A stretch of 52,361 nt of DNA from Cognatazoarcus halotolerans (GTDB taxonomy: Bacteria > Pseudomonadota > Gammaproteobacteria > Burkholderiales > Rhodocyclaceae). The stretch covers positions 1-52,361 of the forward strand of contig NZ_WUAF01000026.1 in the NCBI RefSeq assembly GCF_009800965.1. The letters are read 5' to 3'. The first letter of the stretch is position 1. Every line of letters begins with the position of its first letter. Under the pieces are notes generated by a model. That model was given only the letters and a program-made list of their open reading frames with translations. It made no database searches and was not told where the DNA came from. Shown here piece after piece: positions 15,428 through 24,268 of the stretch. A program made the position numbers and the translations under genes.

Positions 15428-17281
15428 ATGGCACTCTCAGACCTGGTCGTTCGACAGGCCAAGGCAACCGGCAAGGCCTACACCCTCCCTGACTTGGATG
15501 GCCTCTCACTAGCCGTGACGGCTGCGGGGGGTAGGACTTGGCACTTCCGCTACTACTGGGCGGGCAAGCAGAAGCGGATGTCGCTCGGTACCTACCCGGA
15601 GGTGACGCTTCGCGAGGCGCGCAGCCTGCGCGACGAAGCGCGCGCCCTGATCGCCAAGGGCATCAATCCACGTGATCACCGCAAGCAGAAGCGGACCGCT
15701 GTGCGGCTCGCCGACGAAAACAACTTCGAGGTGGTGTACCGCGGGTGGCTCGAGCATCGCGGGCTGAGCCTCAAGGAAGGCCGGCAGACGACCCTCGCGA
15801 TGCTTCCGCGCATCTTCGACAGGGACGTACTCCCGACCTTGGGGAAGCGGTCGATCTATGAGATCAAGCGCCCTGATCTCCTGGAGGTGATTGCCAAGAT
15901 CGAGAAGCGCAGCGCGCTCTCCATCGCCGAGAAGGTCAGGACGTGGTTCAACCAACTGTTCCGCTACGCGCTGGTGATCGTGCCGGGCCTGGAGCAGAAC
16001 CCTGCCTCCGATCTCGACGTCGTGGCGCTGCCACTGCCACCCGTCAGGCACAACCCGTTTCTGCGGATGGCCGAACTGCCCAAGTTGTTACAGAGGCTGC
16101 GCAGCTATCGCGGCAGGCGGCAGACCCAGCTCGGGTTGCGGCTATTGCTGCTGACCGGCGTGCGAACCGGTGAGCTGCGGCAGGCGACGCCAGATCAATT
16201 CGATCTGGCTCGCGGGCGGTGGATCATCCCGCCCGAGGTCGTGAAGCAACTCCAGTTGGATATGCGCAAGAAGCGGCGGCAGCCGGCGGACATCCCACCA
16301 TACATCGTGCCGTTGTCGATTCAAGCCATGGAGATCGTCCGGCACCTGCTGGATGAGTTCAAGCCGGCCCAGCGCTACCTTTTCCGGCACGACAGCGACC
16401 TGAAGAAGCGCATCAGCGAGAACACGCTCAATGGTGCTCTCAAACGCATGGGCTATCAGGAACGTCTGACCGGACACGGTATCCGCGGCACGATGTCCAC
16501 TGCGCTCAACGAGATCGGCTACCCGAAGGTCTGGGTGGATTCGCAGCTCTCGCATGTCGATCCCAACAAGGTCAGCGCGACCTACAACCATGCCGAGTAC
16601 GTGGAGCAGCGTCGCCGGATGATGCAGGACTGGGCCGATCGCCTGGACCTCTTCGAGCAGAATCAGGTCGAGGCGGCCAGCATGCCACTCACCGTGCATC
16701 TGGAAGGCGTGCCCGCATTCCCGGGCGAGCAACCCGCAAGCGCTCACTCGACACCGGTTCCCGCATCGCCAATCCTGCTCGTCTCGAAGCCGGGCGACGC
16801 CATGCCGATGGTTTCTGCCGCCGCACAGCGGCTGCCAGCAGTTCCGCCCCCGAGATCGGCTGCGCCGCTGGTGCCCTCGAACATTCAGCGCGAGAGGATG
16901 GAGCTCTTCGATGTATTCGAAGCGCCGCACAACCTTCCCGTCGCCGCGTTCGCCAAGATGGCAGGCAAGTCCCGCCGGTGGATCAGCTACGAGATCAAGG
17001 CAGGCAACCTGCTGGCGTTGAACGTGGGCAACCGCGGCCAGCGCGTACCGGATTGGCACCTCGACCCACTCAAGCACGAGTTGATCCAGTCCATCCTGAA
17101 GCTGAGCCGGGGCGCGGACCCTTGGCAGATCTACCATGCACTGCTGCAACCGCGCTCGATGCTGCGGGGGCGTTCGGCACTGGAGGGCGTGACTGCCGGC
17201 AATCTCGACAAGCTCGTCATGACCGTGAGCACAGCGGTGAAGGAAACCGACTGGACCCCGCCGCGCGTTCGGGTGGCCTAG
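15428..17281 (+). CDS. Site-specific tyrosine recombinase (IntB13-type ICE integrase)
   Basis: Catalyses integration and excision at the tRNA-Gly gene. The 617-residue protein starts at the ATG with AGGAG eight bases before it. The N-terminal DUF4102-type arm-binding domain (about 1-90) contains FRYYWAGKQKRMSLGTYPEV. The core has Arg246 (TGVRTGEL), His350-x-x-Arg353 (GHGIRG), His376 (LSHVDP) and Tyr386 (ATYNHAEY). A C-terminal extension of ~200 residues, with a proline-rich linker and a helical domain (about 480-560), is the long tail typical of IntB13-like enzymes rather than of phage P4-size integrases. It is the first ICE gene and points away from the tRNA. Confidence 0.95.
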   Translation: MALSDLVVRQAKATGKAYTLPDLDGLSLAVTAAGGRTWHFRYYWAGKQKRMSLGTYPEVTLREARSLRDEARALIAKGINPRDHRKQKRTAVRLADENNFEVVYRGWLEHRGLSLKEGRQTTLAMLPRIFDRDVLPTLGKRSIYEIKRPDLLEVIAKIEKRSALSIAEKVRTWFNQLFRYALVIVPGLEQNPASDLDVVALPLPPVRHNPFLRMAELPKLLQRLRSYRGRRQTQLGLRLLLLTGVRTGELRQATPDQFDLARGRWIIPPEVVKQLQLDMRKKRRQPADIPPYIVPLSIQAMEIVRHLLDEFKPAQRYLFRHDSDLKKRISENTLNGALKRMGYQERLTGHGIRGTMSTALNEIGYPKVWVDSQLSHVDPNKVSATYNHAEYVEQRRRMMQDWADRLDLFEQNQVEAASMPLTVHLEGVPAFPGEQPASAHSTPVPASPILLVSKPGDAMPMVSAAAQRLPAVPPPRSAAPLVPSNIQRERMELFDVFEAPHNLPVAAFAKMAGKSRRWISYEIKAGNLLALNVGNRGQRVPDWHLDPLKHELIQSILKLSRGADPWQIYHALLQPRSMLRGRSALEGVTAGNLDKLVMTVSTAVKETDWTPPRVRVA

Positions 17282-17291
17282 CGGCAGAAGC

Positions 17292-17318
17292 GGGATCGTG
17301 TGGCGAAACCGCGATCCC
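17292..17318. terminator. Inverted repeat between integrase and LysR fragment
   Basis: GGGATCG and CGATCCC face each other across 13 bases, just after the integrase stop and before the convergent LysR-fragment stop. There is no T-tract on either strand, so it is at best a weak bidirectional terminator. Confidence 0.35.
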
Positions 17319-17328
17319 CGCGCACCTG

Positions 17329-17970
17329 TCAGGACACCAAGCGCGCGCGGCGGGCGAATCTTGCCTGGGTGTCCGACAAGGGCGTGTTGCGGCGGAGCAG
17401 GTAAGCCATCACGATCCTCGGTGCGCCGGCCAGGGGCCGCACAGCTACACCGCGGTGCAGGTAGCCCGTCAGTCGCGCGGCTGGCGCAATGGCGATCCCG
17501 TACCCTGCGCCAACCAGGGTCATCGCCACATCGAATGTCGCCACCGTTTGCTCTCGTTCTTGCAGCATGCCATCGAACACGCGCTGCGCGGTCATGCGCC
17601 ATGGTTCATGGGCCGTCGACTGCGAGCAGATCACGGACTGCTTGAGCACTTCCTGGCACGGCACTTCACGATAGGCCAACAGGTGGGAGCGCTTGGTCAT
17701 GGCGACCGCCAGCGTGTCATGCCACAGCGGCTCGCATATCCAGCCAGCCCACTGCCAGTCAGCCGCAGACAGGGCGAAATCGAAGGTATCCCCCGGCAGC
17801 TCCGCGCCTCGCACGGTATCTGTCCATCCGGCGAGGACGACACGCGTCTCCGGCTCTTCGGCACGCTGCAAGGCGAGCACGCTGACAAGTTGGGGCGGCA
17901 CCCATTCGCCGAGCACGGCCATGCGTATCTCGGCGGTGACGTCACTCGACACCAAGTCAAGCCCCCCCAA
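17329..17970 (-). CDS. LysR-type effector-binding domain lacking its DNA-binding domain
   Basis: A 213-residue protein matching only the C-terminal substrate-binding part of LysR-type regulators (EIRMAVLGEWVPPQL to the end). The winged-helix N-terminus is absent: the frame is closed by a TAG about 40 bases upstream of the TTG proposed as start at 17970. No ribosome site is visible. It is either a remnant of a regulator cut by recombination at the ICE end, or an effector domain acting without its own DNA contact. It lies between the convergent integrase and the divergent XRE gene. Expression is uncertain. Confidence 0.6.
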   Translation of the reverse strand: MGGLDLVSSDVTAEIRMAVLGEWVPPQLVSVLALQRAEEPETRVVLAGWTDTVRGAELPGDTFDFALSAADWQWAGWICEPLWHDTLAVAMTKRSHLLAYREVPCQEVLKQSVICSQSTAHEPWRMTAQRVFDGMLQEREQTVATFDVAMTLVGAGYGIAIAPAARLTGYLHRGVAVRPLAGAPRIVMAYLLRRNTPLSDTQARFARRARLVS

Positions 17971-18011
17971 GCGGCAAAAATTGTGACCCCTGACGTCGCG
18001 GCCGCCCTATG

Positions 18012-18025
18012 CGTTAAGTTTAACG
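18012..18025. promoter_or_regulatory. Candidate operator CGTTAA-GT-TTAACG
   Basis: A perfect 6-base inverted repeat with a 2-base spacer stands 36 bases before the XRE regulator and 41 bases before the divergent LysR fragment. It is AT-rich within GC-rich surroundings, as expected for an XRE-type operator. Binding by the adjacent regulator is inference. Confidence 0.5.
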
Positions 18026-18061
18026 TGGTTTAGATCGTGGCCGCGACCGACGCTTTTGGCG

Positions 18062-18361
18062 ATGCAAAAGCGTTCGATCCAAAGAGGTCGCCCCACCGGC
18101 ACCACTACCTACGAAGCGAAACCAGCCATCGCGTTTGGGGCTGCCGTGCGGGAGGAAAGAACCAACCAGGGAATCGCTCAGGAAGCGCTGGCCCACATGG
18201 CCGGCATCGAACGGTCCCACATGGGCAAGATCGAGCGCGGCGAGCATGTCCCCACGCTCCCGCTCATCCTCAAGATCGCCCGTGCGCTCCAGTGCAGTTC
18301 CGCCCACTTGATGACGCTGACCGAAGCCAAGCTGGCGGAGTCGGCCCCATCCGTGGACTGA
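18062..18361 (+). CDS. XRE-family helix-turn-helix regulator
   Basis: A 99-residue protein with a lambda-repressor-like helix-turn-helix at about 27-85: AFGAAVREERTNQGI, then AQEALAHMAGIERSHMGKIERG, the typical Q-x-x-L-A and S-x-x-x-I-E-R-G pattern. The basic N-terminus (QKRSIQRGRPTG) may add DNA contacts. A TTG at 18056 could also start the frame; neither start has a good ribosome site, so translation may be weak or leaderless. It probably regulates the left-end ICE genes through the nearby CGTTAA/TTAACG palindrome, which is inference. Confidence 0.82.
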   Translation: MQKRSIQRGRPTGTTTYEAKPAIAFGAAVREERTNQGIAQEALAHMAGIERSHMGKIERGEHVPTLPLILKIARALQCSSAHLMTLTEAKLAESAPSVD

Positions 18362-18388
18362 AGGCCGCCCGTGCGGCTACCGCGGCCT
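18362..18388. terminator. Convergent hairpin between XRE gene and traI
   Basis: AGGCCGC (18362-18368) and GCGGCCT (18382-18388) form a 7-base-pair stem directly between two convergent stop codons. It lacks a T-tract, so bidirectional termination is only plausible. Confidence 0.35.
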
Positions 18389-20234
18389 ATCCCTGATCGT
18401 CATTACCCTTGCCGCCAAGGACTGCATTGTCACGCTTTGCAGCCTCGTCGATGAGCCGCAGGTAGGGATTATCCGGCGGCACTTCGCAGAACAACGCATC
18501 CGCGCTGTTGAGCAGGTAGCCGTGCAGGCGGCGCGACTTGCGCGGCCCCATGACCTCACAGGTCCAGATGTTCAGCCCGCTGGGCTGCTTGCGGTGCTGT
18601 CCCAACTTTTCGAAGCGCTTCTGTACCCACTGCCACCCCTCCAGCTTCTCCTGCTTGGCCATCACAGCGACTTGAAGGAACTCCTGAGCGTAGCGCTGGA
18701 ACACACCGGGACTGACGAGGTAAGCCGTGCCGGCGACGGTGTGTACCAGGGCCTTGGCGTCGTTGATGATGAGCTTGCGGGTCTGGATGCTCTGACGCAG
18801 CCAGGACATGAGGTGTGCCCCGGAAGGCTCCGTGCGATCCTCGGAAGGCCCGAGACTCATCTCCTGCGGGAGTCCGGTCGAAGGCGTCGGCTCAGTCTCG
18901 GAGACGGGACAAGCCTTGATCTCCGGTGCTGTGGATGTAGCGCTGTCGCCCAGCAGATCGAGCAGCGCGGCCACGCCGGTGTCTGCGGATGCGATCGGCG
19001 CCGTGGCCGACGGTACAACTGCGATTCCTTCCACGCACAGCCCATCACCCACCGCCGGCGATCGCGTCGTCGGTCCCACCTGCTCCTCTTCGACCAGCAC
19101 GCGGCCTGCGAACGGCGCCGGCCGGTCGGCGGCATCCCAGATTACCGCCGGCGATACCTTCAGGAAGGTGAACGTGTGCGACCAGCCGGCGTCGCTCGTG
19201 ACAACAGCCTTCCAGATCGCCTTGCCATCCGGGGTCGGCTGCACGATGCCATGATCCTGCAGCACATTGAAGACCGCCGTATTGTTCGCCGGGATACCGT
19301 CGACGCCCTGCGACAGCAGATGCGCGCGCAGCTTGTCGGAGACGGTCTTGCTCACCAGCCACAGCGCGTCCTGGGTCAGCCAGCCGTCCGCCGGCCCCCC
19401 ATGGTTCAACTTGAGCTCTTCCTTGAGCAGGTAGCGCAAGCCGTCGAGCAGTTTGCGTTGCAGCGCATGCCGGGGCGCCGCCAGCGCCTTGCTGGGATCG
19501 CCGCCGAGTTCCTGGGCGACGGATGCCTGGTCGGCCTGCACGACCAGTTCGCCGAGCGTGCCGGCGTGCTCGTACTGACCGGCCAGCACGTACAGCAGCG
19601 CGGCCCAGAGGTCAGGATAGCCGCTGAGCCAGTCGAAGATGTCCCGATCGAGGAGGTGTGCGTAGAGCAGCCCTGTGGCGGCGCTGTGCAGGCGGTACTC
19701 GCGCTCCCTTCGGTAACGGAAGCGGTACGGCTTTCGCAACGGGCCGTGCCAGGGATGCCAGATGCTGCCGTCAGCGTGCTCGACGTACAGATCGACCGCA
19801 ATCTTGCCGATGTCGTGCAGCAGGGCCGCGTAGGCCGTGCCTGCGGTCCAGGCTTCGGCCTGGGCCGCCTGTGCCTCGGGTGTGACGCCGGCAGGCAGCA
19901 GGTACGACTGCCGCAATTTCACTGCATAGGCGACGATCTCCAGGCCGTGGTCCAGCATGCCGCCTGGATAGGCATGGTGGTGGTTTTCGGAGGCAGGGAA
20001 CTGCTGGACGAGATCAGCGTAGCGCTCAAGTGGGGCGAGGTAGAGCGTGGCGAATTGTCGGCGCGAGAGCGATGTACGCTGCCAGATGTGTTCCAGCAGT
20101 TTCTGCCGACGCGGCGTGGCCAGCAGTGATGTGGCCGACTCCGGCCACATCAACCCTTTCGGAGCTTCGATTGCGGATGTGGGCGGTGTGCCGGCGGTGG
20201 GTGGCACCCTTTTGCGCTGGAACAGCGAGAGCAT
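18387..20234 (-). CDS. traI: MobH-family relaxase TraI
   Basis: Nicks the transfer origin and leads the strand during conjugation. The 615-residue protein begins at the ATG 20234 (MLSLFQRKR), which follows GGGG; upstream frame to 20567 is not family-like. The N-terminal TraI_2 domain contains HHHAYPGGMLDHGLE (85-99), the three-histidine MobH signature, and the HD motif LLHDIGKI at 139-146. A variable middle region leads to a C-terminal DUF1528-type domain (from about 500, SWLRQSIQTRKLIINDAKA). This is the last gene of the transfer set on the minus strand, 203 bases from the AbiE pair. It corresponds to TIGR03760. Confidence 0.93.
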   Translation of the reverse strand: MLSLFQRKRVPPTAGTPPTSAIEAPKGLMWPESATSLLATPRRQKLLEHIWQRTSLSRRQFATLYLAPLERYADLVQQFPASENHHHAYPGGMLDHGLEIVAYAVKLRQSYLLPAGVTPEAQAAQAEAWTAGTAYAALLHDIGKIAVDLYVEHADGSIWHPWHGPLRKPYRFRYRREREYRLHSAATGLLYAHLLDRDIFDWLSGYPDLWAALLYVLAGQYEHAGTLGELVVQADQASVAQELGGDPSKALAAPRHALQRKLLDGLRYLLKEELKLNHGGPADGWLTQDALWLVSKTVSDKLRAHLLSQGVDGIPANNTAVFNVLQDHGIVQPTPDGKAIWKAVVTSDAGWSHTFTFLKVSPAVIWDAADRPAPFAGRVLVEEEQVGPTTRSPAVGDGLCVEGIAVVPSATAPIASADTGVAALLDLLGDSATSTAPEIKACPVSETEPTPSTGLPQEMSLGPSEDRTEPSGAHLMSWLRQSIQTRKLIINDAKALVHTVAGTAYLVSPGVFQRYAQEFLQVAVMAKQEKLEGWQWVQKRFEKLGQHRKQPSGLNIWTCEVMGPRKSRRLHGYLLNSADALFCEVPPDNPYLRLIDEAAKRDNAVLGGKGNDDQG

Positions 20235-20437
20235 GGCGAACCCCGGATGACGGGCTGCTCGGGGGCGCCTTTTGGCCTTTTCAGGATAGGGCCTTTCCCC
20301 TTGGCGCCCTTCCTTTGCCCCTTCCCAGCCCTTTGGCCTTTGTCGGAAGCTTTTGGGTATAGGGCCGCTGCTGCGCGGGTGCCACGATGAATGCGGCATG
20401 GGGCAATCCCGGCAAGCCGGAATCTGCGGGATGTTCG

Positions 20438-21358
20438 TCAGCTCTGGCCCAAGCCGGTCTCGAGGGCGGCGGATTGCGCTGCGAAGTCGTCGGGACGGCG
20501 CTTGCGGAAGGTTTCGAGATTGGCGAGCTTCCAGCGCAGTGCCGGCAGTTGCGCGGCGTGCTGGCATTGCACCAGCGACCAGTCCGGTTCTGCGCGCGCC
20601 AGCCCGCTCAGAAACTGCTTGTGCGCGGTGCTCAGTCGCTGTGGCAGCTCGCGCCGCAGCCTGGCGCGAGCCTCGAGCAGTGTCTCAAGGGAGCAACCCA
20701 CTTCGGTCATGCCGACAAAGGCCCGCTCGTACTCGCCGGCGATGTTCTTGTCGTTGCCGAACAGCACTTCGTGGGGCGGCCGGTTGTGGCCCGCCAGATA
20801 GATCACGAAGCACTCGACCATGCCGTCGCTGATGTCGCCCGACTCAAAGAGCTGCCACACGTCGAACAGGTCGCGGGGGTGCTGCCGATCCAGCGCGGCC
20901 ACCAGCTTGCTGGCGTACAGCTCATCCGGTGCCAGAACTGGCAGCTCGAACTCGACGCCGAACAGATCGCTGGTCTTGGCGCTCAGCGGCCGCCGCTCGA
21001 CGGGCAGCACGCTGCCTCGGAACACGACGTTGACCTCGATCTTCACCTGGCTGGCATCGTTCTCGACGATCAGCTTGGTGTTCCCCAGGTCCTTGGCGCG
21101 AACCAGGCGTGTCTGCACGCCCAGTGGCGCAACGCGCGTGGCGATGGCGGCCAGCTCCTGGTTGATGGCTTGCAGCGCTTCGTCGCGCGGCGTCTGCCAC
21201 GGGAGGTACACCACGTCGATGTCCACCGACAGGCGCGGCATGTCCCGCACGAAGAGGTTGATGGCCGTGCCGCCCTTCATGGCGAAGATGTCGTTGGCGA
21301 ACACGTCGGGCGCGACGGCCAGCAGCAGGCGAACGGTGTCCGCGTAGGTCTTATCCAT
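20438..21358 (-). CDS. abiEii: AbiEii-type nucleotidyltransferase toxin
   Basis: Toxin of the type IV AbiE toxin-antitoxin/abortive infection system. The 306-residue protein has the nucleotidyltransferase core: KGGTAINLF with Gly29-Gly30 and RLSVDIDVVY with Ser44, Asp46 and Asp48, then KIEVNVVFRG carrying the third acidic residue. The second half is helical. Family members transfer nucleotides to tRNA or GTP and stop growth. Its start overlaps the antitoxin stop by 8 bases, so the pair is co-translated. It is inserted between traI and the rest of the transfer genes, a cargo position. Confidence 0.9.
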   Translation of the reverse strand: MDKTYADTVRLLLAVAPDVFANDIFAMKGGTAINLFVRDMPRLSVDIDVVYLPWQTPRDEALQAINQELAAIATRVAPLGVQTRLVRAKDLGNTKLIVENDASQVKIEVNVVFRGSVLPVERRPLSAKTSDLFGVEFELPVLAPDELYASKLVAALDRQHPRDLFDVWQLFESGDISDGMVECFVIYLAGHNRPPHEVLFGNDKNIAGEYERAFVGMTEVGCSLETLLEARARLRRELPQRLSTAHKQFLSGLARAEPDWSLVQCQHAAQLPALRWKLANLETFRKRRPDDFAAQSAALETGLGQS

Positions 21359-22109
21359 GAGGTCTCAGGCTCAGCAAGGTGCCGTCATCCAGCCGGCTCA
21401 TCCAGCGCGTGTTGCTGCCGGTGCGAACCGGGTACTGCTCCAGCAGGGCATCGACATCCACGAGGCTGGTCTCGCGCGCCCAGGTGAGGAACAGGCGCAC
21501 GGCCTTCACGCTGGTGCAGCAGGACAGCAGTTGTCCGAGCAAGTCCTTGCGGGGGGAACGCAGTCCATCAAAGAGGTTGCGGGCCTCTTCGAGGCTCTGC
21601 TTGACGCCGGCTTCGTACAGCAGCTCCAGAACGGCACGCTCGGAGACAGCCACCCGCAGATCCTCGGGCAGGCCAGGCGGCGTGGTCATGGTCTTGCTGG
21701 CCAGCGTCGTGTCCGGCCAGTCGAACAGGCGGGCGTGGACGTAGCGTGCCGGAAAGCGCGAGGTGAACCAGGCCGGCAACGCGAAACGACCGTCGCCCCA
21801 CAGCACCAGCGTCTCCCGGCTACCCAGGTTGTGCCGCACGCCCTGCAGGGCCAGGGCGCTCCTCCCGCCGACGTGCAGGCCGGGCACGCGCTGTTGCAGG
21901 AACTTCAGCGCACCGTAGACCCCGAACTCATCGTTCGGGAAGGCATAGACGCCATGGGCCAGGCGCACGAGCCACCCGCCGTCGGCATAGTGGGCGGCGA
22001 GCTGGGGCGACACCCCGAACTGGCTCAGGGTGGCAAGGTCAAAGGGCGCTCCGCGAGGAAGCTCCGCCTGCAGCCGCTTGATTATCTGATGTCTTGAATT
22101 TCCATCCAT
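21351..22109 (-). CDS. abiEi: AbiEi-type antitoxin / transcriptional repressor
   Basis: Antitoxin partner of AbiEii. The 252-residue protein has an N-terminal winged-helix region (DLATLSQFGVSPQLAAHYADGG, then WLVRLAHGVYAFP, the AbiEi_4-like start) and a C-terminal antitoxin domain that neutralises the toxin. Family members also repress their own promoter. The ATG at 22109 lies only a few bases after an AT-rich TTTTATAGC, without a Shine-Dalgarno, suggesting a very short leader or leaderless start. A small inverted repeat TGCTA/TAGCA overlaps this start. Confidence 0.88.
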   Translation of the reverse strand: MDGNSRHQIIKRLQAELPRGAPFDLATLSQFGVSPQLAAHYADGGWLVRLAHGVYAFPNDEFGVYGALKFLQQRVPGLHVGGRSALALQGVRHNLGSRETLVLWGDGRFALPAWFTSRFPARYVHARLFDWPDTTLASKTMTTPPGLPEDLRVAVSERAVLELLYEAGVKQSLEEARNLFDGLRSPRKDLLGQLLSCCTSVKAVRLFLTWARETSLVDVDALLEQYPVRTGSNTRWMSRLDDGTLLSLRPHG

Positions 22110-22124
22110 GCTATAAAATTAGCA
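22109..22124. promoter_or_regulatory. Candidate AbiEi operator/promoter overlap
   Basis: TGCTA-TAAAAT-TAGCA is a 5-base inverted repeat across an AT-rich spacer that abuts the AbiEi start codon. AbiEi proteins are known to bind inverted repeats at their own promoter, but this repeat is short and the assignment is tentative. Confidence 0.3.
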
Positions 22125-22333
22125 CGAAATCCAATCCCTCTCTAAAGCCATCACAGGAATTCGCAGAGAAAGTAGCACTGGGCTTTATTTTCAATGCGGA
22201 GTCTAATCTTCCAGCGAGCCGATCCGGCTCCGCCAGCCGCAATTCGGCCTCATGATTGCTATCCATCCTGGAGGGCAAGCCCCAACCGACCGCTCCATGA
22301 GGTAAGGTCGCACTGAAGCCGAGGCATGTGAGC

Positions 22334-22696
22334 ATGACCACCAACACGTACAACGGGCGCTGGAACCACCGGCTAGGCCGGGGGGCGGGCCGTGCTTGGC
22401 GTGGATACCTGCGCTGCGAGCAGCGTGCCGCCGGCTGGCTGATGACGCATGGGGTGCCTACAGGCGTGGCGACGATGGTGCTCTGGATCGTCAAGCTGGC
22501 CGTGCTTGGCATGCTCCTCTCCGCAGCATCCTGGCTCGCCCTGCTCCTGACCTTTGCGGTGGTCGCCGCATGGCTCGCGCGGAATGCCGACGAGGACGAC
22601 GAGAAGCAGCCGGAACTTAGGGACGGGCACTCGGGCGTCGGCCTGTACGACAAAGATGACTGGCGGATCGATATGGGCGATCCCGACGAGCCGTAG
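22334..22696 (+). CDS. DUF3742-family ICE membrane protein
   Basis: A 120-residue protein found at this place in PFGI-1/clc-type elements. The N-terminus is basic (NGRWNHRLGRGAGRAWRGYL). Two hydrophobic segments lie at about 46-82 (VATMVLWIVKLAVLGMLL and SWLALLLTFAVVAAWLA). The tail is acidic, ending DKDDWRIDMGDPDEP. It is the one plus-strand gene within the transfer region and converges on the TraG-type gene. The function is unknown; its position suggests a transfer accessory role. The ATG at 22334 is preferred over a GTG two codons earlier. Confidence 0.82.
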   Translation: MTTNTYNGRWNHRLGRGAGRAWRGYLRCEQRAAGWLMTHGVPTGVATMVLWIVKLAVLGMLLSAASWLALLLTFAVVAAWLARNADEDDEKQPELRDGHSGVGLYDKDDWRIDMGDPDEP

Positions 22697-22723
22697 CCGT
22701 TGTAGCGGCGCGAGTGAATGCCT

Positions 22724-24253
22724 TTACTTGGCAGCGCCTTTCGCTGCCGTCATCGCAAGGCGAGAGCCACTACCCCCTGCCGATTTAGCATCGGACGTTC
22801 CGGTGATGAGGCCACCCAGGAAATTTCCGGCGCGAACCCCTGCCCATCCGAGTGCCATCACCCAGAACGTCGGCAACACGATGAACATCATCGCCATGAC
22901 GAAGTTGAGCAACATGTCGCCAAAAGCGTTGTTCAAGCCGATCAGCGGATCGAAGTTCGTGTGCGGCCTGTCCGCACCAAACCCCCAGCCGTAGAGCGCA
23001 TCCAGGATCGTGCTGTCGATCCAGCGTGCTAGCTGGAACCAGAAGTCCACGAAGAACAGTGCGAACTGGACGCAGCTCACCGTCACCACAGTCTTCAGGT
23101 CGTAGGTGCCGATCAGCAGCACCAGCGGGATGCAGATGACGAGCGCCATCTTGAGCATCGTCAGCACCATCGGCAGCGCCTGGCGCACCACGTCCATCGC
23201 GGGAAAGAAGCCCAGCGCGCCGACGGTCATCCCCAGCTCGCTCGCGCCGCGCGTGACGACGTTCGGCAGCGTCTTGTCGATCTGGCCGCCGTAGTCGGTG
23301 TAGATGGCGCCCTGATTCATTTTCTGCTGCCGGGGTGAGACGACGGCGCGAATCACCGCGTCATTGACCTCGCCTTGCGACAGAAAGCCCACCCAGCGCC
23401 CGATGCGGGTCAGCAGGTCCGGGGCGACCTGTGCCAGCAGCCGGCTGCGCAGTCCCTGGTCGCCATCAGCCCACCACTGCCGGCAGGACGGATAGCCGCC
23501 GCCGCTGTCCACCTGTGCCAGGCCCGCATCGCGGGTCGCGTCGTAGGGCCAGGCCGTGCGCGGGGTCTTGGAGCGATAGGTGTCATAGAAGCCGGGCGTG
23601 TCGAGGAAGTAACTCGACCCGATCCAGGTGACGTCGTTCATCTGCTCGTCGGAGAGCGTCGGCCGGCTCATGAACAGCTTGGCGCGCGACGGCCCGTAGC
23701 AGTCATGCGTGAAATCGGCGACCTCCTGTGCCAGCACCGGATCATCGATCCGCGTGGCATCGACATCCATGCGAATCTGACGCAGGTCGTTGCCGCAGGG
23801 AATCGCTGCCACCGCGGCGCCCGTGACCGCCTTCGAGATGGAATGCATGAAGAACCACCACACCGGCACCAGCGCACTCTGGTTGTCGAGCGTGGTGTAG
23901 ACATTTGCCCAGCCCGTGTCGTCGGGCAGCGGGACACTGACCTGGCATTGCGCGGAGCGGGTCGTGTCGAATTTGATCGTGACGAGATCCACCGGGACGA
24001 ACGGGATGCCGGCGAACAGGATGACCATGATCGCCACCCACACCCGGTTCTCGATGCGCATCGACGACAGCACGCCCTTGTTCCCCTCATCCGCGCCTTC
24101 GCTGCGGGCCTTGAGCCATTCCTGGATCACGATGGCCACGAAGGGCAGCGCGAATACCCCGCTGGCAACGAGGATGTTCCAGATGCCATTGCTGACCACC
24201 CAGGCCAGCAGGGTCAGGTAATACTCCAGGTAGTCCGTGGTGTAGAGCGTCAT
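22724..24253 (-). CDS. TraG N-terminal domain conjugation protein
   Basis: A 509-residue inner-membrane protein of the mating-pair stabilisation type. Membrane segments lie near the N-terminus (about 8-45 and 70-90), at about 270-300 and 365-410, and at 450-480. A long periplasmic loop between about 95 and 340 contains several cysteines. It corresponds to the N-terminal part of F-plasmid TraG, found as a stand-alone protein in MPF-G elements. The gene is the last of the minus-strand set before DUF3742. The C-terminus is rich in small residues (GGSGSRLAMTAAKGAAK). Confidence 0.85.
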   Translation of the reverse strand: MTLYTTDYLEYYLTLLAWVVSNGIWNILVASGVFALPFVAIVIQEWLKARSEGADEGNKGVLSSMRIENRVWVAIMVILFAGIPFVPVDLVTIKFDTTRSAQCQVSVPLPDDTGWANVYTTLDNQSALVPVWWFFMHSISKAVTGAAVAAIPCGNDLRQIRMDVDATRIDDPVLAQEVADFTHDCYGPSRAKLFMSRPTLSDEQMNDVTWIGSSYFLDTPGFYDTYRSKTPRTAWPYDATRDAGLAQVDSGGGYPSCRQWWADGDQGLRSRLLAQVAPDLLTRIGRWVGFLSQGEVNDAVIRAVVSPRQQKMNQGAIYTDYGGQIDKTLPNVVTRGASELGMTVGALGFFPAMDVVRQALPMVLTMLKMALVICIPLVLLIGTYDLKTVVTVSCVQFALFFVDFWFQLARWIDSTILDALYGWGFGADRPHTNFDPLIGLNNAFGDMLLNFVMAMMFIVLPTFWVMALGWAGVRAGNFLGGLITGTSDAKSAGGSGSRLAMTAAKGAAK

Positions 24254-24268
24254 TCCCGCCTCCTGGTC

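Noticed and set aside
20235-20437. Transfer origin (oriT) next to traI
   Set aside because: The region has repeated GGCCTTT/GGCGCC words but no convincing nic-like inverted repeat; the location of oriT stays unknown.
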